Position numbers and translations under genes: made by a program. DNA of 64,000 nt, taken from Dasyornis broadbenti. Taxonomy: Eukaryota; Chordata; Aves; Passeriformes; Dasyornithidae. The DNA lies in NCBI GenBank assembly GCA_013397935.1, contig VZRN01005169.1:248001-312000 (forward strand). Direction: 5' to 3'. Shown in pieces: positions 13,983 through 25,838 of this stretch; position 1 is the stretch's first letter, and each line of letters opens with the position of its first letter. A model generated the notes under the pieces. The model saw only the letters and a program-made list of their open reading frames with translations. It searched no databases and was not told where the DNA came from.

Positions 13983-14072
13983 GGTTCTCAGCGGTTGCTC
14001 CTCTCCGTCCCTCCTCGGGTCTCCCTGCCCTCGTCCCTCGCGCTGCCGGGAGAGCAGAGCCGCCCCGCCGAG
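13983..14072 (+). other. FAM107B: Candidate untranslated first exon (left edge unknown)
   Basis: The stretch after the N gap ends in CCGAG|GTAGGT, a good donor with GT at 14073-14074. It contains no ATG, as expected for a 5' UTR leading to a start codon in the next exon. The true left edge may lie inside the gap or further upstream. The pairing of this donor with the acceptor at 63766 is inferred from strand, order and the absence of another recognisable exon between them; no transcript was seen. Confidence 0.5.
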
Positions 14073-14360
14073 GTAGGTTCTGTGTGGGCTCCGCACACAA
14101 AGGCTCTGGCGCGGAGGGACGGGATATCCCAGCCCGGGGGGGCTGAGAGACGGCGGCTCCCGGGAGGAGCGGCGAGCCCCGGCTGGGGGTCACCCGCGCC
14201 TTCCTCTGTGAAGAGAAACTCGGGGAGTTCGTCGTGGCTCTGCATAAATTAAAGGGGGAACAAGCAGAAGGGTGCCCGGGGGTGTGCGGGGCTCCGGCGG
14301 TGCTGCCGGTTCCACCGGCCCCCGCGGGTGTCCCTGGTTCGCCGGGGCCGTGGGACCGGT

Positions 14361-17300
14361 GGGTGTTCAGCGTGTCCGTGGGGTCAGTTTTGATCCTTTG
14401 GTAGCTCCTGCAGCCATGGGAACACCCCCATAGTCCCACGGGGTCTATGGGTGCAGAGTGGCAGGACTGGGGGAGTGGGTGGTGGTGGATGGGAAGAGGA
14501 GTTGGAAAAGCAAATAAAAATGATAAATATTTTATTTCCTATACGTGGTGCCCTGTAAAACGACGATTCAGAGCAGCTGAACTTTTAGTGTGGGCAGTGG
14601 ATGTCTCCTTACAGATCTTTAAAACAACTAGAAGCTGGGAGCGGGAAAAGCCCAGAGGAGCTGCTTCTCTGGTGCTTCCACCGCTCCCACCTGGGTCTGT
14701 CAAAGTTTCCCTCAAGGACTCCGAGAACCCAAATGTCCAGGTTTTCCTATGCATTGGGTTGAAAGGCTGCGCATTTGGCCACGGAAACTGCATGGATAAA
14801 CGAGTTTTGGGGGTGTACAAGAGGAAGGGGTGCAGTACAGGAGCTCTGTGTGCCTGAACTACTTGTTTGCTTTGGCCATTGAACTTTTTTGTAGCTTAGT
14901 ATGTTCTGGCTTAAATCGATACTGTGCAAATGTGGTGTATGGCCGTGGCTGGCGTTGGAGCAGTCTGGCCCTGTAAGTCCTGGGCATGCTTGTGGCAAAC
15001 TCGAGAGAGCAGCAGGAACATGTGAACTTGTGGGACTTTGTTGAGAATCTGCATGGTCAAACAAAAATGCAACAAAAGGAGGAAAAGATTCTTCTGTGTG
15101 AGCATAGTGTGGTCGCTGTGTATAGTTTGTGGTGGGAGTATTGTTGAATAACTCTGGCAGCGGAGCCGCTCAGCGTTGTGGTACGTCTGTGTGTGCACTG
15201 AATCCTGTAGCACCAGTCAGGACATTTAACTTTCATTGACTTGGCAGAGAAGTAGGAGTGTGGAAGGACGTTGCTGAAAATGAGAATGGTTGCTTGTGGA
15301 TCTGGTAGGCAATTTGGGAGGCATTTAAACTATCCTTAATTTCCTTGTGATATGAACAGGACACTGGGAATCTGTTGCTTTATTGATGGCTATTTTCCTA
15401 GCATTATATGGACAGACAGTGTGTGCTATGAATGTGTTGGCTGCTTGTTAGGTGTCAGCGATATTTGCTCAGGGACAATAAACAATTGTTTGCTGAGCTT
15501 TATTATAAAGAACCAGAAAATGCCCCATATCTCCTGAAACAAAGCCTTTATTGTCTTAATGCAACTGTGGGCCAATTTCATGCTCGGTGTAGTTCTACTG
15601 ATGATGGTGGAGTTTTGCCAGGGATGATTTTGGCAGGTGAAATGTCACTTTTGTGTCCATAATGCTCAAGAGTAGTGTTGCTACATTGTCTTCAGCACTT
15701 GAGTATTGTTAATTAAAATGGCATGCTGATGCTTCCCAAAAGTTAGAAGTGGGGGAATTATCTCATCAGGTCCTCACAATACTTTCCTGCTTGCTTTCTG
15801 CTTCAGATCTCATATCTCTTAATTTAATCTCTTCCTTCTTTTTCAGTCTTAGCATCTTTTTTCTCTCTTCAAAATTAAAAAGTTTCTCTGAGCTCCAGTT
15901 CACTCTCAGCCATTTAAAGGTTTTGAAACTGTGTTGAACCCTGCACCACTCCTGCACGACTGGGTAAGTGAGGAGCTGTAAGGCAGCTGCAGTTGGGAGA
16001 TCTTTCTCGCGCACACTCTCCTTCACAATCTGATTTGTGTGGTGGCTCTGGTCAGTGTGTTTGCTGAAGTGGCAGATTGTTTGTCAGAGTCACACAGTGG
16101 AACAGCCTGGCTTGAGAGAGAGACTGAGAGAGGCTGACAGACCAGGCTGGGGGTGGGGGAGTCACTCAGTTTTTACGTATTGCCAGTACTCAGGACGTTG
16201 AGAAACAAGTGGTTTTGAGAACGCTTCTTCATGACTTAAGTAAGGACAGGGAAATTACCTAAAAATTGGAGCAGAAGAGAAGGAAGAGTGGGGAAAGAGA
16301 GGAGGAAATAATCATGTTTGCTAGCTGTGGGAAGAAGAGTGGTATTGTTTAACCAATAATTGGCTCTAACAGAACTTTGGCTCTATCAAAGTTTCAAAGA
16401 AAATATTTTATTGAATAAAGCTATGTTATCTTTGTACGCAGTTAACAGTGTTAAATACATGTGGCCAACTCTTAATCTCTTCTGTGGGACTGTGGTAGTT
16501 GTAAACAGAGCCAATTTCAATGCTCAGCTTCTGCTGAGCTGTTTTGTATCTGACATCTCTGCGCTGTACAACTTTGGATCTATTTGCATCTCATAAGAAC
16601 AAAAAAAGCGCGTGTCTGACACAGCTCATGGCTGATACTGTTCTGACACGGTATCAAAGAGCAAGATACATACATGGTCTCACTGTGAAGGGGAAGAAAA
16701 TGTACTTAATGCTTCTTCAAGTCAGTTATTAGTCTAAAGTTTGTTTTGGTTTGGCCAGTCGTGGTGTGTTTTTGACTATCAGTTGAAGTATGGTTTGCAG
16801 CCTAACATAATATTGCAAAGAGGCAATATTTTCTTCTGTGTTTACTTAAAAAGCATGCAAGTCAAGGTTTTGATGTTTTGTTTTGACATAAGACAGTGGA
16901 AGGATTCAACTGTGGAAAGCGAATTGTTCACATGCTAACCTGAACATAAAGCTGCAAATTTGATAGGAAAAACATTTTTTTAGGAGAATGATAAACTGTC
17001 TTTTTAGAACTACATTTATCAGTGTTAATACCACTTCCCACATGTTGCGTGGTCTTGCCAGGCTTACCTCTGTGAATACTTAATATATATTAATTCTTCT
17101 AAAACCATGCTGAAGTGGAATAGCACATGTTCCCATTGTGGGGAAGACACCTTCCCTTTGCAGATGGGGAATAAAAGCACAAGCACAAGAAAATGGGTTG
17201 TCTGTGACCACAGAGGAACTGTGTAGTGGTGCAAAAACTTGAATTCGTGCATCCTGAGCTGTTGGCTAGTGTTGAAATGAAAATAGTGCCCCTGCCAGAA

Positions 17301-20300
17301 GGAGTGGGAGAAGAGAAGAGGCACGGTCCAAAAGGAACAGTATGAAAATTGGTTGGGTTACCCGGCTGTGATGCACTCAGTGCTTGACTGCCTGTCCATC
17401 ACCAGCATGCATGTTGGTCTTTGTTGGACAGTGAAAACCAAGGATTTTGTAGTGGTAACTACTTAAACAAAGACACTCAGCATACGCAGGAGAGAAGAAT
17501 AAAAAGAAAGGGACATTTTTCTTCTCCTTTCTATATCTGCCTTCAAATAGTGGGTGCTGTTTTTACACATGGGTCTCTGGCTGAATCTTTGGGAAGGTCC
17601 TTCATCTGTCCCACTGTATAGTTGTGTGTGAGCAGGTGCCAGCAGAAAGGCGGAGAAGGCTTTGCAGAGCGAAGTGGGTCATGGCAAGACCAGGACTACC
17701 CTTCTGTGTCCCTGGCAGCTGCGTGAGGTGGTTTGAGTGCAGATCCCCACCCTGAGAAACCAGGCTCATGTATATTTTTAAAGTGGTTTCTAAAGGGGTG
17801 GCTGCTCTCTGTTGTGCTATGCACAGACACTCACGTAGCTGCTCTTCTCACCTGGCTGCTCTTGTGCTTTGCAGCGTTGGTGTAAAGGGCTGTGGGTGTT
17901 GCATGGCAGCAGGGAGTGGCCTGTGGCAATTCTCCTGTGGCAGAAATCTTCTAGGGGTTATATGAGCAGGGAGCACTGGTGTTTGCAAAGAAAGGATGTG
18001 TTCTTTTCTTCCCTTTTCTATGTAACTCAAAGCACTGGAGGTTATCTGCTACCTCTGTGTTCTGCCACTTTGGGAAAACTGAAGTAATGCTTTTCATTAC
18101 AGCACTGTGTTTGGTGCTTGATGGTTATAATTGCAAAGTCAGTCCTGTTTGTACCTTTGGTTTCAAAACATATTTCATGCTGACAGCCTACTCGTGCTTA
18201 GGCCAGTGCTGAGAGTTTTGTTCAATGATGGGTGAGACACTCACCGGTGGGAGAGCAGTGTTTCCAAGCTGTGTCTGTAAAAGAATAAGCCACAAAGATT
18301 TTGGAGCATTTGTGGGCAGTGCTGTCTGCTGATTTGTATCACATTTTAAAATAACTTTTGAAATCAGTATTTACTCCACTGGTTTAGCCTGGGTCTGCAG
18401 CTGAAAGGGCAGGTTTTGTGGTGGCTTGGTGCAGTTTGTGTGTAGCATAGGTCTAGTTTGCAGTCGAGTTTGAGTTTTTAGCAGGTCATCAGCTTGCTTA
18501 GATGGGGCAAGGATCCTAGTTTTATGATGTCAGCAGGGAGCACAAATGCAATAACCTTAGCCTTGTTTAGCTTTATTTATCCTAGAAGCAAAACTCTTGC
18601 ATTTGCTTACATTTTTAAAATGTCTATGACAACATGAAGGCAGAAGGTTGTCTTTTGTGCACATACATGCTCCTCTTCAAAGAGAGGAATAGTGAAGTCA
18701 TTTTGGAATAGTGGGACGAATCCCTTTCATTCAGATGAGATCAGTTTCTTTATTTTTACATTTATACTGCAATTTTTGGCAGCCTGTGTGCCTTCAGGAT
18801 GAACTGTAAAACCTTCATGCTGTCCTTTAGGAAATCTCAGCCATTTACATTTACTACCTCTCTGTGTGAGCTGCATTAGAGTCCTGTAGAGAGCTTGTGA
18901 TGATGAAGCATGAAAAATTATGCTGCTATGAAGGATATTTTAATATCCTAGAGAGCAACCTTGCTGCTTGTTTTGATGGGATAGGTCTTGTTTTTTACTG
19001 TGTACTGGGGAATTACTTCCTTTCTTAGAAGCTGTGGAGCTGAAACCCACGAATACTTCTGAAGGAGAAACTGCCCTCATGTTTGACTTTGTTTGAAGCA
19101 GTCTCTGTGCTTTGTAGTACAGTATATTTTAGGCAGGGGAAACTAAGTCTTGAAAGTGTTACTGTGTAGAGGAAAACCACTTCAAGCTGCTTTGGCTTAC
19201 TTGAATATTAAGAGTTCTCCTGTGCCCCTTGAAGGATGTCCAGTTCATCATGCTTATGCCCGCTGGTGCTAAGTAACTCATCAGGTCAGTAGTGTCTGCT
19301 CTGTTTTGGAGGCAAGTACTGCCCAACAAAGGTATTTCAATAGTCATGGCATTCAGTGGGTTGGCGAGAGGAGGATGCTGATGGCAAATAATAGAACAAT
19401 TCTTTTCATTCCTTGCTTTGTACAGTGAGTGGGCATTTGTCAGACCTCATGTACATACACAGGCTTTTTTTTTGTTCTGGTGCTAATAATAAATAGAGTT
19501 CACAGCTCCGAGTAGCCAGGACGATGTGACGAGAAGTGGGTCAAGACCATTCGTGTGTGCATAACTGCATTCCTAATCTAGGCCAGTGCCTGTGTTGGAT
19601 GCTTCTAAACAAGCTGAAAAGATTTCAGGGAAGCTGGAGTTTATGCTGTCAGCTGGGTGAAATGCACCTCTACCTGAGTGGAGCATTTAACGACAGGGAT
19701 CAGACTGAATGGTCTGGAGTAGCTTTGCATGTTAGAGGTGCTGTTTAGTACCTCTGAGGAACAAGGAGTTTAAGTCAAAGTAAACGTCTTCTGCCTGGCA
19801 GGATGACTGCTGAGCAGCCCTTCAAACATGGGCACTGCTCTGCTATTTCACTGAAATGTGTCTCTGCTGCCTCAGTTTCCTCTGAAGTTTCACTGGGGAC
19901 AAAGATGACTTGTTTAGTGTCACACTGCATTACTGCCATGTGTTTCAGACTTGCTGCAATGGTTGAGCTCCTTGGTGTGCCCTTCAAGGAAGAGTGGGTG
20001 CCTGGCCTCACCCTGAGATGCAGTTTGGGGCTTGGCTACTGGTAGAAGAAGAAAGCCAATTTTCATCTGAATCCACTGGGATTTTGGGGGCTTATTTCTG
20101 GAGAGAATAGGGAGGAGGAGTTTGATTGGGTTATGATTTCTTATTTGGTTCTCTGGTTGGTTTGTTTTTTTCATCCTAGAGCTTTTAGAGGTTACTTGTT
20201 GTTGAAGAAGAGCTGTGATATATAAAGCAAGCTGTAATACGCTTGTTTAACTCTCATAATACCTGGAACATCACTGCTATTCCTTGAACACAGTCCATCA

Positions 20301-21339
20301 GAAATTTATATGCAAGTTTGGGTGAGAATGGAGGAAAGGACAGATAAAGAGTCATGGTAGTTTCGGGATTTTCATTGGGTAGGAGGTGGTGGTTTGTTAT
20401 TTCTATAAGTAAACCAATCTTTTCTTCCAAGCCTAAGGTACGTTTGAGGCCATCCCTATCTAACTAGCAGAAGCAAACAAGTGCTGGGGGTGTATGGACA
20501 GTGGGCTTTGCCAGATAAAGAGGTGACCTTTGGAAGGTGAGCACAGCTTGCCTTGGCACTGTCCCACCATTCTCCTGTGTCCTTTGTCGTAGTCAGCAGT
20601 GCAGTAACACAGGACCTGGTCAGAAGTGCTCAGGCACAGGGAATCTGGTGTGTTCTGGAAGGGAACCCTGACTGTGCATGGGTTGTCCTGTGAGTGCTGT
20701 TTGTTACCACAGATGGCAAATGTGGGAGCGGGGTGACTCTCCATGTTAGTGTGCCCATTACTCTTCATTTATCTGTTTGTTCTTTCAAGTACAAGATGAC
20801 TGAGCAAGTCATAAACTTCTTACGCAAAATATGAGCAAACATATTCTTCCTTTTTCAGAAACTACCTTGTAAGCAAGCTTTAGAATTTAAGAAAATTAAT
20901 GTCTCTGAAGAGCAGAAAGCATTTATCTCTTGGTGTGAACTAAATCCTGTTGAAAAGATTTTTAAAAATATTTTTCTGAAGTGTAGCAACTAGAAAGTCA
21001 GCCTTGAAGCTTGTCATGAAGACTGGAGTTTGTGAATGTCTGTGCCTGTCAGTCTTAGGTGAAGGATTTAGTTCAAAAGGCCAAAGCATATGTTACAGAT
21101 GCCATTGTATCGAAACTCTTTTGGGGAGGCTCCAATCTGAGTTCTTGGGCCTGTCTTGCTTTGTCTGCAGTTAATGACTGATTCAACTGGGCATAAAGAG
21201 GGAGAGGTTAGAGGCATCACCTGGCCATGTTACATGCTAAATCCTTTTCCTAATTGGGCGAAAGTGCTGTACCTTCAGAGTTTCCTTTATAAATCTAATT
21301 TACTGAATATGCAATGACTAGTTTGGTTTTGGTTTGTTG
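14361..21339. other. Intronic DNA without recognised features
   Basis: The sequence is G- and T-rich on the + strand. There is a purine-rich patch at about 16271-16307 and a small inverted repeat, AGGATATT/AATATCCT, near 18944. No repeat family or coding potential was recognised. Confidence 0.5.
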
Positions 21340-21355
21340 TTTTTTTTTTTTTTTT
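21340..21355. repeat. Poly(T) run
   Basis: Sixteen T residues are followed by CCAG. It resembles a splice acceptor, but no open, family-like sequence follows, so it is listed only as a homopolymer. Confidence 0.9.
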
Positions 21356-23490
21356 CCAGTGTAGTATGTGAGCAAAATAAAATAAATTTCCTTGCTTGAG
21401 GATTTGAGGACAAGTTAGCACATGAAATTAGAAAAAGGTGAACCAACTATTGTTTTGTTTTCCAGTGGCCTAAGAGCCTTTCCTGCTTATCACTGTTGTA
21501 AAGAGACAGTCTCTGCCCTGAAGAACGTACAGTTTAAGTAAGGAAGAGTGTGTGAGTGGGTATTAGAGACACAAAAAGGAGAACCATGTTGGTGTGAGGG
21601 TTGAAGTAGAAAAATTCTTCTTGCACTGAATACAGTTGCTTTAATGCAGAGACAGATTTTTACTTAAACTTCCAGTATAGCATTATATGTCTGTATAAAG
21701 CGGCTTCTTTGCTCATGTTCATTGCACTACAGGAAGAAATTTTAGCACTGTAAGCTGCCCCAGAGGGTTCTGTGTAATTTCCAGCTAGTGAGAACCTACT
21801 TTTTCCTCTGCAGAAGCACTAAAAAAGCATCTCCTCAACCTTGGTACCTATTTCCAGGTAACTAATAGGATTAACAGATCCAAGACAACGTGTTCCTTTA
21901 GCTAAATGTAATCCATTTCCCAGCTTCAGCCAAAAATATTGCAGGGAGGAGAAACATTGGTCTATGTAGGAAATCTAATTTTCAAATGAAGTGGGGCTTA
22001 ATAAAAGTTAGACCAGTGCTTTTCTTCTAGAAAATTTCTGGGACTGGTGTCACTTTAATTGTGCAATTTTAGAGCAGACTACTCTAAAACTGGGGGCCAG
22101 CTCAAAATGCAGTCAGAGGTCAGTTAGATCAGTGATATGGAGATACCTTTTTAAAGGAACTGGGAGAAGAACTTCAGGATGGGGAAGTATTTAAGTCCTG
22201 GGGGACTTCTCATGTGCTGTAGCAGTGGGCCATATGGGTACCTAAGTAGCTAAATTTTTTGCTCAAATGGTAATTCCTGCGTCTGTCTAGTCTCTTCCTA
22301 ATCCACTGCCATGATTTCCTGTAGCTAAGTAGTTCTTCCTTCCCACAAAGCTGTCCCAGTGTTGCTAGCACAGGATGACTGCAGGCAGCATCTGCCAGGG
22401 AGAGGCTCTTGTGTGGTGATGAGGTTGTTTTTAGTGGGCTCAGTGTGTGATGTACAACAGCTTTGCTCCAGAAGGATGTCCAGGTTTATATTGCTGTGCT
22501 AATTAAGGTCTTGGTGTCTGCTGTACAAAATTCTTAGTTGCTGAAGCATCCTCATATCAGCTTTCAGTAAAGTTGTTTCCTGAAGCATTTTCGTTTTCAT
22601 TCCCCACTGCAGAACTATGCAAGGAAAAGGAGACTGGTGGCTGAAGAACAAGTGGTGTCACCTGTTCTGCTTTCCTGTGGATTTTTTTTTCTGTTGATGG
22701 AAGGCTTTGTTTTAATGCTTAATTCTTTTGGCTGCCAGCATCTGGTGGCATACAGGGGGAGTGTTGCATGTGTAATGCCTATTCTGTGCACTGAAGGGCA
22801 AGAGTTTAGAATGAGCTATAAAGTAGAGGAGTGTGTTCTTTCAAAGAGTTTATTCCTTCCAACACTGAAATTGAATTAATGAATTAAATTGGGCATAGCA
22901 TGCATTGATAAAGTGGTGCTTTGTTAAATGACTGCTCTAAGGGATTGTTTCAACCTCTTCCTCCCATTTTAGTATTGAATCTTAATCTCTTTATTGCAAG
23001 TAACATCAGCACTAGTGGAATCAAGAATTCAAGTTTGAACCACTGGCAAGTTCATTTACTCCTGTTTTATCTCTAATGATGAAGAAGCCTTAACTGGTTT
23101 TCTGTTCAGATTTAATGCTTCTCAAGGCTTGAGGTTCATCTTTATTTTATCTCAAGAATCTCACTATGGTTTAGGGTATTTTTGTTCCGTTTAGGAAATG
23201 GATTAATTGACTGGTAAAACAGGCACAGATGTAGTTGATTTACTTTGTAAGTGCAGATGTTTCGCGTGTGAGGAGGTCGGGCAAAGATTGGATTTAGAAA
23301 GCACAAGATTACAGACACCAGTCAACAAAACATTGACTATCACAGAAAACTTATTGCTGTAAAAGCTATGACATAAGGAGATCTTACTTCTCTGAGTATT
23401 TTCCCCCAGGAAGGGGAGTGGAAAAAGATTCTGTTCTGTAATATACAGTCATTCAGATTCCTAAGATTAAATGTCTCTGTAATCAATGCA

Positions 23491-23533
23491 TTCTTTCTTT
23501 TTTTTTTCTTTTTTTTTTTTTTTTTTTTTTTTT
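23491..23533. repeat. T-rich homopolymer tract
   Basis: About 43 bases are almost only T, with three C interruptions. It could be the oligo(A) tail of a reverse-strand retroposed copy, but the neighbouring sequence to the right shows no polyadenylation signal or recognisable gene. Confidence 0.9.
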
Positions 23534-23794
23534 GAGCTGTCATAGTTTGGATGCCATGAACTCAGCTCAGGGTATCATGGTTTGCTACATGGGAGGCTTT
23601 TGAAATGTGCTGTAGGAAATGTTCTTGAGGAAGGAAAGGATAGGGAGTTCAACAAGCCATTTACAAAAATTACAGTCATTCCAGTTAATGTGGGTAAACT
23701 GGGTAATTTTTGCATAGAGTTCTATGGAGTGGTGTGTTTGAAAAACTGTGTCAGGGTAAACACATCCTTCCAATATCTATTTAAAGTACATAAA

Positions 23795-23912
23795 TATTTA
23801 TTATTGTCCTTCTTTTATAGATTAAGAAACAAAGGCTGAATTGACTTGCCTAAAGCTATAACTAATTAATGCAAGGATAGAATGTGAACTTGGGACTTTG
23901 AACCAAGAGAAC
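23795..23912 (+). mobile_element. MIR/CORE-type SINE relic
   Basis: The order of motifs fits the MIR consensus: ATTGTCCTTCTTTTATAGAT, then AAGAAACAAAGGCTGAA, then TTGACTTGCC(T)AAAGCTATA, and then GAATGTGAACTTGGGACT. Compare the familiar 'cccattttacagatgaggaaactgaggc ... gacttgcccaaggtcaca ... gattcgaacccagg' order of MIR. Divergence is high, as expected for a very old insertion. The tRNA-like head is not obvious, so this is a partial copy. Confidence 0.6.
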
Positions 23913-25585
23913 AACAAACAAGATGAAACACTGCAAATGGAACTATAATGAAAAGATAATATAAACTTTATATTTCAAGCATAAACTCACTACCCCAATA
24001 TAGAAATCATCGTCCCATAAATGCCTTTAGGCAAGTAAGCAGTCTAAAAAGATGCTTCTTACTGAAAACAGAATCTGTTTAGACCAGATCATTTCTTTAC
24101 TTGCCAATTTTGTGCATCCAGTATTACCCCCATTAAGCATGTTGCTTCCGAGAAAATTCCTAAAGTCAAACTGGAATTTAAATTAAATTTTCAAATAATT
24201 CGAGTTCAAATTAAGAGATCCAGGCAAATTTACACTTGGTTGTAAAAAGCTGCAGCAAAATCATGCTAGAAATTCCCTTTACTTATCACCCAGGTAGATG
24301 ATTGTTATGAGTCAGCCAGAGCACTTGTACTAAATATGGGAATAGAGCTGACTCAAAGACAAGTGATTGGCATCATTTTATGGGATGTCACCAACTGCAG
24401 CTTCATTAAATGTCAGTTTTCCCTCTGTCTTGGTCAAATGTTAATTTTCATTGCAATTTTGGCTGAGCATAGCATAAACTTTAATTCTTTTGCTTTTGGT
24501 AAATTCCATGGATTACAAGGGCCACCCATGATCATTATTTTTTTTAATGGAAAGGACAGTGGATCTCCAAGCACAATTCTTACTTCTCTAAATTGCATGC
24601 TCTGGGGGTGGTAGCACACGCATGGTCACTGCACCACTCCAGCGTTTATGCATTTTGGAAGAACAGTGTAGTCCTATAATAGGGTTTGGGATTTTTCTCC
24701 TCCTTTGCTGGATATTTATTTGGAAGGAATTTTGGAAAAAATTTATTGCAATATCTAGTGCTTTTGGTCAATGCCTTTGTGTCACTGGTGAAAGTTGAGA
24801 GATAGTGGCATTACTTTCATAATGGTAACTTTTTGGTTTTAAACATGATAAGTTAAAAGCAGAGCAAACATTTCCTAGTTTTCTGGTGTCTTCCTGTTTT
24901 TCCAAGTGTCTCCTGTACTGGAAGTTACTTGAATTGCGTTTCTTTGCCTGAACTGTCCTGTTTGGTCTGGTGTTCGTGATTCATTTGAATGTGCACTAGT
25001 CAGTACGTGAATAATGGAAAACCTAAAGTAAATAAGTGATAGTGCCTGCTAGAGAATCAAAAGGTTCTACAGTGAGCCATGGTGCTCTTTAGAACAATTT
25101 AAATATCTTTCTGTAAACAAACTGTTGAATGAAGAGTGGTTGAATGGAAGTTGAAAAGCTTGAATCATTCAAGTTTGGGACATTGAAAGTCTAGATGAGA
25201 GTTAAGTGTTATTACTTTGAAGTTCTTAGAAGGAACTAGAAGAGCATTCTAAGAAGGGCTTTCTTTACCTTTGCCTAGGGTTTATAATTTAATCTAGGAT
25301 TTGGAGGATTAAACTGGGTTTATTCTCATTGCAGCAGAGTTACAGTTTCTTCCTTTATTTGGCAATTTTTTAAAGGTTAGTAGGGTTCTTTTCCTTAAAG
25401 TGAAAGATGCTTTAGATTGTAGATGCCAATTCTGTAGTTAACAAACAACAGGAGATTTGTAAAATGACTAGAAATGGTTCTTGAAAGAATCTGAAATTTT
25501 AGTCATGTTCATCACATTGATGGTATGTTTTTCCTAATAGAAGAGGTATTTGTATTTTAAACTGGAATAATTTTGGCTTCTGGTG
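23913..25585. other. Intronic DNA without recognised features
   Basis: AT-rich sequence with no repeat family or coding potential that I can name. The frame at 24336-24614 (+) has no protein-like pattern. Confidence 0.5.
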
Positions 25586-25838
25586 CTTTTTCTGTTTGTT
25601 TGTTTATAGTGGGATTTTTTGTTTTGTTTTGGGTTGGGTTTTTTGGTTTTTTGGGGATGTTTTGTTTTGTGGGATTTTTATTTTTTTTTTTTTTTTTTTT
25701 TTGTTTTTTTTTTTTTTTTTGGTTTTTTTTGGGTGTGGTTTTTTTGTTTTTTTGGGGTTTTTTTTTTTTGGGGGTTTTTTTTTTTTTTTTTTTTTTTTTT
25801 TGTGTGTGTTTAGTGTTAGTTTTGGGTTTTTTTTTTCC
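25586..25838. repeat. T/G-only low-complexity tract
   Basis: About 250 bases consist almost entirely of T runs broken by G runs of two to five. A and C are nearly absent from the + strand. Overlapping frames rich in phenylalanine across it are artefacts of the composition. On the transcribed (-) strand it is A/C. Tracts like this are prone to length change and sequencing error. Confidence 0.9.

Larger units (their letters stand above)
13650..14360. promoter_or_regulatory. FAM107B: CpG island, inferred promoter of the short FAM107B transcript
   Basis: This is the only long CpG-dense, GC-rich block in the window, standing in otherwise AT-rich DNA. It holds stacked GC boxes (CCCGCCCC-type) just before the N gap, a TGACTCAGC element, a CACGTG E-box and two consensus splice donors on the + strand. 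I saw no TATA box; islands of this kind usually have dispersed starts. The nearest downstream + strand gene sequence is the FAM107B exon about 50 kb away, so assignment to FAM107B is inference. A divergent transcript to the left cannot be excluded. No obvious heat-shock element (inverted GAA triplets spaced by two bases) was noticed, although the family is reported as heat-shock inducible. Confidence 0.75.

Noticed and set aside
13627..14439. 270-codon reverse frame across the CpG island
   Set aside because: It runs through the N gap, so part of its translation is unknown. Its length follows from stop-poor GC-rich DNA, and it is rich in P, G, A and R with no family resemblance.
21336..21360. 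Strong acceptor-like site (T16 CCAG)
   Set aside because: The bases that follow hold early stops and no family-like peptide, and no matching donor is evident. A non-coding exon cannot be fully excluded, but nothing supports one.
23340..23543. Lysine-run reverse frame
   Set aside because: The lysines come only from the poly(T) tract at 23491-23533.
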